Source of the DNA: Streptomyces spiroverticillatus | GTDB lineage: Bacteria; Actinomycetota; Actinomycetes; Streptomycetales; Streptomycetaceae | Length of the DNA: 64,000 bases | Assembly (NCBI GenBank): GCA_014650415.1 | Contig: BMUX01000006.1 | Coordinates: 1 to 64,000, forward strand | Reading direction: 5' to 3' | Shown: one piece after another, positions 51,435-57,979 of the stretch | Layout: every line of letters begins with the position of its first letter | Position numbering within the stretch: position 1 is the stretch's first letter | Made by a program: the position numbers and the translations under genes | The notes under the pieces: generated by a model | Told to the model about the DNA's origin: nothing | What the model saw: only the letters and a program-made list of their open reading frames with translations | Database searches by the model: none

Positions 51435-52343
51435 ATGACCAACAAGATGCGGGTCCGTGTCGCGCGTATAGCCGCCAGCGCGGTGGTCGCCGCCGGAGCG
51501 TCGCTGACCGTCGCGGGTGTCGCGCAGGCCGCCGGTTCCGGTGACGGCGCCAAGGAGAAGGTCGGCGTCCAGCTCGAGGCCGGCCCGGTCAAGCTCGACG
51601 CCGGTGTCGACGCGGCCGACGGCGGCACGGAGGGCGGTGCGAACCAGGGCACCACCGACGGTGCGAACCAGGGCACCACGGACGGTGCGAACCAGGGCAC
51701 CACGGAGGGCGCCGGTGGCGCCGACCCCGGTGGCACGACCGAGGGCAAGCCGACCACGGGTGGCACCACGGAGGGCAAGCCCACCACCGGCGGCACCACG
51801 GAGGGCAAGCCCACCACGGGCGGTACGACCGAGGGCAAGCCCACCACCGGTGGCACCACCGAGGGCAAGCCGACGACGGGCGGTACCACGGAGGGCAAGC
51901 CCACCACCGGTGGCACCACCGAGGGTCAGCCCACCACGGGCGGTACGACCGAGGGCAAGCCCACCACGGGCGGCACTACGGAGGGCAAGCCCACCACCGG
52001 TGGCACCACCGAGGGCAAGCCCACCACCGGCGGCTCCACCGAGGGCACCGGCGGCCAGGAGCCGACCACGCCGCCCACCACCGACCCGACCACCGGCGGC
52101 ACCGCCGGAACGAGCACCGGCACCGGTGCGAGCGCGGGCACCGGCACCGGCGGCAACGACAACACCGACGCCGACTCCGTCGCCAACCGTCCCGTCGAGC
52201 AGGCCAAGCCGAAGGACGAGCTGGCCGCCACCGGCGCCGGTGACACCACGCTCCTCATGGTCGGCGCCGCGACGATGATCGCCGGCGGCATCGCCTTCCG
52301 CTTCCTGCCCCGCTTGGGCGGACGCGGCAACACCGCGGCCTGA
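51435..52343 (+). CDS. repeat-rich surface protein with LAXTG sorting signal
   Basis: A 302-residue secreted protein. A Sec signal peptide (residues 1-~32, cut after VAGVAQA) is followed by a short charged segment, three ANQGTTDG-type repeats, ten GTTEGKPTTG repeats (~100-199), a Thr/Gly-rich spacer, and a cell-wall sorting signal: LAATG (263-267), a hydrophobic helix, and a tail with Arg residues. LAXTG is the signal read by class E sortases of Streptomyces, so the protein should be covalently linked to peptidoglycan. The repeat stalk suggests a spacer or adhesive role, but no ligand-binding domain is present. No known chaplin domain is visible. Confidence 0.78.
   Translation: MTNKMRVRVARIAASAVVAAGASLTVAGVAQAAGSGDGAKEKVGVQLEAGPVKLDAGVDAADGGTEGGANQGTTDGANQGTTDGANQGTTEGAGGADPGGTTEGKPTTGGTTEGKPTTGGTTEGKPTTGGTTEGKPTTGGTTEGKPTTGGTTEGKPTTGGTTEGQPTTGGTTEGKPTTGGTTEGKPTTGGTTEGKPTTGGSTEGTGGQEPTTPPTTDPTTGGTAGTSTGTGASAGTGTGGNDNTDADSVANRPVEQAKPKDELAATGAGDTTLLMVGAATMIAGGIAFRFLPRLGGRGNTAA
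51732..52031 (+). repeat. ten 30-base tandem repeats
   Basis: Ten in-frame 30-base units encode GTTEGKPTTG (unit seven has Gln for Lys). Third-position differences between units show they have diverged silently under selection for the peptide. Confidence 0.95.
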
Positions 52344-52368
52344 TCCACTGCCGTACGCGTACGAGAAA

Positions 52369-52401
52369 GGGGCCCGGGGTGCACTCAGCACCCCGGGCCC
52401 C
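52369..52401. terminator. bidirectional terminator, 14-base stem
   Basis: GGGGCCCGGGGTGC (52369-52382) and its perfect complement (52388-52401) with loop ACTCA lie between the convergent surface-protein and zinc-ribbon genes. Confidence 0.8.
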
Positions 52402-52427
52402 ACATCACTCTTCGTACCTGCGAACCC

Positions 52428-52622
52428 CTACGCGGCCTGATGGGCCAGCAGGGCCATCGCCGCCACCAGCACCACCAGCAGCGCCACCAGCGTCGCCGGA
52501 TTCAGCTGGGCGAACGGCCCTTCCCGCTGCTCCAGGCGCTGCCTGCTCGCCCGGCAGGTCGGGCAGCGGCCCTCGGCCACCGGTCCCGCGCAGTTCGCGC
52601 ACACCAACCGGTCATAGGTCAT
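52428..52622 (-). CDS. 64-residue zinc-ribbon membrane protein
   Basis: A small protein with four cysteines as two CxxC knuckles (C8, C11, C20, C23; VCANC...GRCPTC) that should bind zinc, a short charged linker, and one C-terminal membrane helix (~42-62, ATLVALLVVLVAAMALLAH). The ATG at 52622 has GGAGGAGGA ten bases upstream, a strong ribosome-binding site; a longer frame upstream is not supported. The protein would present its zinc ribbon in the cytoplasm. It is divergent from ftsE-ftsX. No function is known. Confidence 0.75.
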   Translation of the reverse strand: MTYDRLVCANCAGPVAEGRCPTCRASRQRLEQREGPFAQLNPATLVALLVVLVAAMALLAHQAA

Positions 52623-52888
52623 GCGCTGTCCTCCTCCGGTCACCGGCCGCACACTCCGCACTACCTGGATGCACATCCCGAATACTTCGCGTTCTCTCCC
52701 CATAACGCCCGGGGAAACGCATCCGTTCCCCTCCACTGTGCCAGCCGGACGCCGGACGTGCGCGGCCCGGGAGCAAAGGGCCCCCGGCAAACCGGAGCAA
52801 ACCGCTCATCGCGGGGAAGCAGCCTGCACGCCCGAGGCCGGGTCGCGTATGGTCACGCACACCTACTACCGGCGACCGTGGTGCACCT

Positions 52889-53578
52889 GTGATCCGATTC
52901 GACAACGTGTCCAAGTCCTACCCGAAGCAGAACCGGCCCGCCCTGCGGGACGTCTCCCTGGAGGTCGAGAAGGGAGAGTTCGTCTTCCTGGTCGGTTCCT
53001 CCGGCTCCGGAAAGTCCACCTTCCTGCGGCTGCTGCTGCGCGAGGAGCGCGCCAGCCAGGGGCAGGTGCACGTGCTGGGCAAGGACCTCGCGCGCCTGTC
53101 CAACTGGAAGGTCCCCCAGATGCGGCGCCAGCTCGGCACCGTCTTCCAGGACTTCCGCCTCCTGCCCAACAAGACGGTGGCCGAGAACGTCGCCTTCGCG
53201 CAGGAGGTCATCGGCAAGCCGCGCGGCGAGATCCGCAAGGCCGTCCCCCAGGTGCTCGACCTGGTCGGCCTCGGCGGCAAGGAGGACCGGATGCCCGGCG
53301 AGCTCTCCGGCGGTGAGCAGCAGCGCGTGGCCATCGCCCGCGCCTTCGTCAACCGGCCGATGCTGCTGATCGCGGACGAGCCGACCGGCAACCTCGACCC
53401 GCAGACCTCCGTCGGCATCATGAAGCTGCTGGACCGCATCAACCGCACCGGCACCACTGTGGTGATGGCGACCCACGACCAGCAGATCGTCGACCAGATG
53501 CGCAAGCGCGTCATCGAACTCGAGAAGGGCCGTCTCGTACGCGACCAGTCTCGCGGCGTCTACGGCTACCAGCACTGA
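52889..53578 (+). CDS. ftsE: cell-division ABC ATPase FtsE
   Basis: A 229-residue ABC ATPase that with FtsX transmits division signals to cell-wall hydrolases. Walker A GSSGSGKST (37-45), the FQDFRLLPNKTVAENV segment characteristic of FtsE, signature LSGGEQQRVAIARA, Walker B LLIADEPTGNLD and the H-loop MATHDQQ are all intact. A GTG start is used; the stop is 10 bases before ftsX. Confidence 0.96.
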   Translation: MIRFDNVSKSYPKQNRPALRDVSLEVEKGEFVFLVGSSGSGKSTFLRLLLREERASQGQVHVLGKDLARLSNWKVPQMRRQLGTVFQDFRLLPNKTVAENVAFAQEVIGKPRGEIRKAVPQVLDLVGLGGKEDRMPGELSGGEQQRVAIARAFVNRPMLLIADEPTGNLDPQTSVGIMKLLDRINRTGTTVVMATHDQQIVDQMRKRVIELEKGRLVRDQSRGVYGYQH

Positions 53579-53588
53579 AAGGACGCCG

Positions 53589-54509
53589 ATGCGCGCCCAG
53601 TTCGTCCTGTCGGAGATCGGTGTCGGTCTCCGCCGGAACCTCACGATGACCTTCGCCGTCGTCGTCTCCGTCGCACTCTCCTTGGCCCTCTTCGGCGGGG
53701 CCCTGTTGATGCGCAACCAGGTCAACGAGATGAAGACCTACTGGTACGACAAGGTCAACATCTCCATCTACTTCTGCAACAAGAACGACGCCGAGACGGG
53801 CGTCCCGCAGTGCGCCAAGGGCGCCGTCACGGCGGAGCAGAAGCAGCAGGTCAAGGCCGACCTGGAAAAGATGGACATCGTCGACAAGGTCTATTACGAG
53901 GACGCCGACCAGGCGTTCAAGCACTACAAGGAGCAGTTCGGCGACACGCCGATGGCGAACGTCCTGACGCCGGACCAGATGCAGGAGTCCTACCAGATCA
54001 AGCTGAAGGACCCCGAGAAGTACAAGGTGGTGACGACCGCCTTCCAGGGCCGGGCCGGTGTGCAGGCCGTGGAGGACCAGCGCTCCATCCTGGACCAGCT
54101 CTTCGAGCTGATGAACGGCATGAACGTCGCCGCGCTCTTCCTGATGGGCCTGATGCTCGTCATCGCGCTGATGCTGATCGTGAACACCGTCCGCGTCTCC
54201 GCGTTCAGCCGCCGGCGCGAGACCGGCATCATGCGGCTCGTCGGCGCCTCCAGCTTCTACATCCAGGCGCCGTTCATCATGGAGGCCGCCGTCGCCGGTC
54301 TCATCGGCGGTGCGCTCGCCTGCGTGATGCTGGTCCTCGGCCGCTACTTCCTGATCGACCACGGCCTCGCGCTCGCCGACAAGATGGAGCTGGTGAACTT
54401 CATCGGCTGGGACGCGGTCCTCACCAAGCTGCCGCTGGTGCTCGCGATCAGCCTGCTGATGCCGGCGCTCGCCGCCTTCTTCGCGCTCCGCAAGTACTTG
54501 AAGGTGTAG
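53589..54509 (+). CDS. ftsX: cell-division membrane protein FtsX
   Basis: A 306-residue FtsX with the standard layout: short cytoplasmic N terminus, TM1 (~20-42), a large extracellular loop (~45-170) that in other species activates peptidoglycan hydrolases, and three C-terminal helices within an FtsX/MacB-type domain (SRRRETGIMRLVGASSFYI). It is translated with ftsE and is followed by a perfect hairpin. Confidence 0.95.
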   Translation: MRAQFVLSEIGVGLRRNLTMTFAVVVSVALSLALFGGALLMRNQVNEMKTYWYDKVNISIYFCNKNDAETGVPQCAKGAVTAEQKQQVKADLEKMDIVDKVYYEDADQAFKHYKEQFGDTPMANVLTPDQMQESYQIKLKDPEKYKVVTTAFQGRAGVQAVEDQRSILDQLFELMNGMNVAALFLMGLMLVIALMLIVNTVRVSAFSRRRETGIMRLVGASSFYIQAPFIMEAAVAGLIGGALACVMLVLGRYFLIDHGLALADKMELVNFIGWDAVLTKLPLVLAISLLMPALAAFFALRKYLKV

Positions 54510-54550
54510 GTCCGGTCGTGACCGTGTAACCCGCGACACCCGTTCCCCCT

Positions 54551-54583
54551 GTGCCCCGTACGGCAACAAGCCGTACGGGGCAC
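54551..54583 (+). terminator. ftsX terminator, 14-base stem
   Basis: GTGCCCCGTACGGC (54551-54564), loop AACAA, and its perfect complement (54570-54583), followed by a T-containing GGCGTTTGT tail. Confidence 0.85.
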
Positions 54584-54594
54584 GGCGTTTGTCC

Positions 54595-54600
54595 TAGACT
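54595..54600 (+). promoter_or_regulatory. -10 box of ctp, probable leaderless start
   Basis: TAGACT stands seven bases (CGTCGCC) before the ATG at 54608 and 11 bases after the ftsX terminator. No Shine-Dalgarno is present, so the mRNA likely begins at the ATG. The expected -35 position falls inside the terminator stem. Confidence 0.5.
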
Positions 54601-54607
54601 CGTCGCC

Positions 54608-55777
54608 ATGCCAGGCCCGGAATTCGGTATCCGGCCCCGCGGCCTGTGCCGCGGGGCGGCCCTGACCTTGGTCTTCGCGGGGGCGCTGGCCACCGTCTCG
54701 ACGACCGGTTCATGGGTGTACGACGACGAGCCGCAGCCCGCGTCGGCGGTGCGGCCCGCCGCACCCCAGGCGACACGCGACGCGGTCGCCCGGGCGGCGG
54801 CCGAGGCGGTCGCGGACGGCAAGTCCGGCAAGCAGGCCGCCGAGGAGGCGGTCAGCCGCAGCGGCGACCGCTGGGGAGCGGTCTACGACCCGGCGGAGTA
54901 CAAGGACTTCGAGAAGTCCCTCGACGGCGAGTACACCGGCGTCGGCCTGGTCGCCAAGCGGTGCGCCGACGGCAGCGTCCAGGTCGAGCGGGTGCGTCCC
55001 GGCGGCCCCGCCGCGAAGGCGGGTCTGCGGCGCGGGGACGCGCTGCGCAGCATCGACGGCCGCGACGTGGATCGCCGCCCGGTCACCGAGGTCGTCTCGC
55101 TGCTGCGCGGCGACGGCTCGGGCGCCGGGGCGGGCACTCCCGTACGCATCGAGCTCCAGCGGGGCCAGAAGGTGTGGACGCAGGAGGTGCGGCGGGCGAA
55201 CCTGCCCACCGACGCCGTCACGGTGGAGCAGCTCGCCGACGGGGCGGTGCTGATCCGGGTGACCTCCTTCCCCCGGGGGTCGGGGGAGCGGGTGCGCGAG
55301 GCCGTGCGCCGGGCGCCGGCCGGCAAGGGCGTGCTGCTGGACCTGCGCGGCAACGAGGGCGGTCTGGTCGACGAGGCGGTCACCGCGGCCTCCGCCTTCC
55401 TGGACGGCGGTCTGGTGGCGACGTACGACGACCGCGGCAGCCAGCGTGCCCTGCACGCCGAGCGCGGCGGTGACACCAGGAGACCGGTGGTCGCGCTCGT
55501 CGACGGCGGCACGATGAGCGCCGCCGAACTGGTGACGGGCGCGCTCCAGGACCGGGGCCGGGCGCTGACGGTCGGTTCGCGGACCTTCGGCAAGGGTTCG
55601 GTGCAGAAGCCCAGCCGGCTCGCGGACGGCTCGGTCGCCGAGCTGACCGTCGGCCACTACCGCACCCCCGCCGGGCACAATCTGGACGGCAGGGGCATCA
55701 CGCCCGACCTGGTGGCCACCGAGCGGGCCCAGGAGCGGGCCCAGACAGTATTGAGTGGCCTTCAGGGGGGCTCGTAG
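54608..55777 (+). CDS. S41-family carboxyl-terminal processing protease
   Basis: A 389-residue CtpA-like serine protease. An N-terminal membrane anchor (~16-35) is followed by a helical segment, a PDZ domain (~107-190), and the S41 catalytic domain with nucleophile Ser304 (GGTMSAAEL) and general base Lys329 (FGKGSVQ), spaced 25 residues apart as in the family. It should cleave C termini of proteins outside the membrane. It lies between ftsX and smpB. Confidence 0.92.
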   Translation: MPGPEFGIRPRGLCRGAALTLVFAGALATVSTTGSWVYDDEPQPASAVRPAAPQATRDAVARAAAEAVADGKSGKQAAEEAVSRSGDRWGAVYDPAEYKDFEKSLDGEYTGVGLVAKRCADGSVQVERVRPGGPAAKAGLRRGDALRSIDGRDVDRRPVTEVVSLLRGDGSGAGAGTPVRIELQRGQKVWTQEVRRANLPTDAVTVEQLADGAVLIRVTSFPRGSGERVREAVRRAPAGKGVLLDLRGNEGGLVDEAVTAASAFLDGGLVATYDDRGSQRALHAERGGDTRRPVVALVDGGTMSAAELVTGALQDRGRALTVGSRTFGKGSVQKPSRLADGSVAELTVGHYRTPAGHNLDGRGITPDLVATERAQERAQTVLSGLQGGS

Positions 55778-55795
55778 TGCGAAAATGACCGCACT

Positions 55796-56287
55796 ATGGC
55801 TAAGGAAAAGGACCCCAAGCGCAAGATCATCGCGCAGAACAAGAAGGCCCGGCACGACTACACCATCCTCGACACCTACGAGTGCGGTCTCGTGCTCATG
55901 GGCACCGAGGTGAAGTCCCTGCGGCTCGGCAGGGCGTCACTGGTGGACGGCTTCGTGCAGATCGACGGCGGCGAGGCCTGGCTGCACAACATCCACGTAC
56001 CGCTGTACTCGCAGGGCACCTGGACCAACCACGCCGCGCGGCGCAAGCGCAAGCTGCTGATGCACCGGGCGGAGATCGACAAGCTGGAGTCGAAGTCGGG
56101 CGAGACCGGCCACACGATCGTGCCGCTCGCGCTGTACTTCAAGGACGGCCGGGTCAAGTGCGAGATCGCGCTGGCCAAGGGCAAGAAGGAGTACGACAAG
56201 CGGCAGACGCTCCGCGAGAAGCAGGACACGCGCGAGACCAACCGGGCCATCGCCGCGGTGAAGCGCAAGGAGCGCGGGTACCTCTAG
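55796..56287 (+). CDS. smpB: tmRNA-binding protein SmpB
   Basis: A 163-residue SmpB, the partner that loads tmRNA on stalled ribosomes. Typical features are IAQNKKARHDYTILDTYECGL (start region), GTEVKSLR, the WLHNIHVPLY strand, and the basic C-terminal tail KRQTLREKQDTRETNRAI that occupies the mRNA channel. It starts 18 bases after the protease stop and is followed by ssrA. Confidence 0.96.
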   Translation: MAKEKDPKRKIIAQNKKARHDYTILDTYECGLVLMGTEVKSLRLGRASLVDGFVQIDGGEAWLHNIHVPLYSQGTWTNHAARRKRKLLMHRAEIDKLESKSGETGHTIVPLALYFKDGRVKCEIALAKGKKEYDKRQTLREKQDTRETNRAIAAVKRKERGYL

Positions 56288-56413
56288 CCTTTATTGGCTG
56301 GCATCGGCGGACGATGGTCACGTACGATGGAACATGTCGCACCCCACATGGTGATGGGTCAGGCGACGGGGAAGGTGGCGCAAGCCCCCGGACCCACTTT
56401 GAAAAATCAACAT

Positions 56414-56780
56414 GGGGATGATCGGTTTCGACAGCGGATGTCGAAGCAGGGGAAGCGTGTCGAGGAAGCGGCAATGATCTCGTAAACCATATGTCGCAAC
56501 CAATAATCGCCAACACCAAGCGCGATTCCTTCGCCCTCGCTGCCTAAGTAGCGACTTGCGAAGTGTCAGCCCGGGGGTGATCCCGACCCGGATCCTGGCA
56601 TCATCAAGGGATCTAAACTCACCGTCCCGGTCACGGGGACGGTGAGGAAATCAAACAGTGACTGAGCCCGTCGGAGACTTGTCTGCGTGATCTCCGGGGC
56701 CGAGAAAATCGCAGCAGACTGCACACGGAGAAGCCCTGATTCTGCACCGTTGGACGCGGGTTCGATTCCCGCCATCTCCA
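56414..56780 (+). ncRNA. ssrA: transfer-messenger RNA
   Basis: A 367-base tmRNA. The 5' end (GGGGATGATCGGTTTCGACA) and the 3' end (GGTTCGATTCCCGCCATCTCC) form the tRNA-Ala-like half with a seven-base acceptor stem (GGGGATG with CATCTCC, one G-U pair); the T arm GGTTCGATTCC is intact and CCA is only partly encoded. The tag frame (56509-56547) encodes ANTKRDSFALAA then TAA, the degradation tag added after the first, uncoded alanine. It lies 126 bases after smpB. Confidence 0.95.
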
Positions 56781-56798
56781 CAAGCCCCATGTGAGACC

Positions 56799-56829
56799 AA
56801 GGCCCGGCCGCCTCGAGCGGCCGGGCCTT
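56799..56829 (+). terminator. ssrA terminator
   Basis: AAGGCCCGGCCG (56799-56810) and CGGCCGGGCCTT (56818-56829) form a perfect 12-base stem ending in TT about 20 bases after tmRNA. Confidence 0.82.
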
Positions 56830-57093
56830 CGTCGTGTCCGGGCGGGCCCACTGTCGTATGCGTCACGTGATGTCTTATCTGCCCTAGAGATAGGGGGTAA
56901 ATAGGTCGAATCGGACACGGAACGATCCATTCCGGCTCTGGATATGTCATTGATGTGTGACAAGAGTGCACTCGCGAGAAGCTCTGTCACCCGCGTGCGC
57001 TACATTCGACGTCCGGGTGCAGTGTGATAGGGACGCTTGGACGGGTGGGGGCCCGGGCCGACGGCGGTTCCATTTGGTCGCGCGCGCCCACCG
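56830..57093 (+). promoter_or_regulatory. AT-richer gap before the mat locus
   Basis: The interval is less GC-rich than its surroundings. It contains a CCCTA-GAGA-TAGGG hairpin (about 56882-56896), and TACATT (57001-57006), which fits a -10 box for the following gene. I see no gene here. Confidence 0.35.
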
Positions 57094-57963
57094 ATGAGCC
57101 AGTCAGTGGGGGATGTGCGAAGAGCCGTGAAGAACACTCCTGAGGGTGCCCAGACCGGGCAGACCCGCCAAATACGCCAGATACGCAACGCCGACGACCG
57201 GACGATGCAGATCAACTCCGTCGGCGCGCACTTCGGACAGCGCCGGCACGAGCCTCCGCTGCTCCCGGAGCTGTCCACGGAGAGCGCCGACGGGCCGGTG
57301 TTCGTCGACGAGAGCGGCCGCCGCGGCAAGAAGCTGCGCCGGATCGGCTGGGTGCTGGGCGCGGTGTGCGCCGCCTACGCCGCGATGCTCATCATCTCCC
57401 TGATCGGCGGCAACTCCCTTGCCCCGGGGCTGCCGGTGCCGGACTTCGCCTCCGACAAGACGGCGGAGAAGGTCAAGTCCGACCCCGACCCGACCCCGTC
57501 CGTGCCGAAGCCGGACGGCGTCCCGCCGGTCACCGGCGGCGAGGTCCCCGCGGGCACCCAGACCGCCGGTGCCACCACCGGCAAGGTCCCGGCCGGCGGC
57601 GCCAAGAAGGACGACGCCAAGGACGGCAAGACCCCGGACAAGCAGGTCCCGGACAAGCAGAAGCCCGGCAAGACGGCCGGCAACGGTGACGCGACCGGCG
57701 GTCAGAAGCCGCCGCCGGACCCGACGGGCGGTCAGAAGCCCCCGCCGGACCCGACCGGCGGCCAGAACCCGACCGGCGGTCAGAACCCGACCGGTGGCCA
57801 GAACCCGACCGGTGGCCAGAACCCGACTGGCGGTCAGAACCCGACCGGTGGCCAGAACCCGACCGGTGGCCAGAACCCCACGGGCGGCACCGAGACCGGC
57901 GGCACGACTCCCACCGGTGGCACCGACCCCATTCCTGACCCGGTCAACAACCCGGCGAAGTAG
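57094..57963 (+). CDS. membrane-anchored NPTGGQ-repeat protein upstream of matB
   Basis: A 289-residue protein with a ~95-residue cytoplasmic N terminus, one membrane helix (~93-115, WVLGAVCAAYAAMLIISLIGG in part), and an extracytoplasmic region rich in Lys, Asp, Pro, Thr and Gly that ends in about seven NPTGGQ repeats. Sequences like this are sometimes mislabelled as IF-2; there is no translation-factor domain. An alternative start is GTG 57127 (VKNTPEGA). It is 16 bases upstream of matB on the same strand, so a role with the mat polymer machinery is likely; nothing more can be said. Confidence 0.7.
   Translation: MSQSVGDVRRAVKNTPEGAQTGQTRQIRQIRNADDRTMQINSVGAHFGQRRHEPPLLPELSTESADGPVFVDESGRRGKKLRRIGWVLGAVCAAYAAMLIISLIGGNSLAPGLPVPDFASDKTAEKVKSDPDPTPSVPKPDGVPPVTGGEVPAGTQTAGATTGKVPAGGAKKDDAKDGKTPDKQVPDKQKPGKTAGNGDATGGQKPPPDPTGGQKPPPDPTGGQNPTGGQNPTGGQNPTGGQNPTGGQNPTGGQNPTGGQNPTGGTETGGTTPTGGTDPIPDPVNNPAK
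57763..57891 (+). repeat. 18-base tandem repeats encoding NPTGGQ
   Basis: About seven consecutive units of the form CAGAACCCGACCGGYGGY encode QNPTGG. They differ mainly at third positions. Confidence 0.85.
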
Positions 57964-57979
57964 AAGGCACGGCACGTAG

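Noticed and set aside
51398..51919. A minus-strand frame encoding PPVVGLPSVV repeats.
   Set aside because: This is the antisense reading of the GTTEGKPTTG repeats; no start context or signal peptide.
51732..52031. CRISPR array.
   Set aside because: The 30-base units are contiguous coding repeats without spacers.
57094..57963. Translation initiation factor IF-2.
   Set aside because: The similarity comes only from low-complexity Pro/Gly/Lys sequence; no GTPase domain is present.
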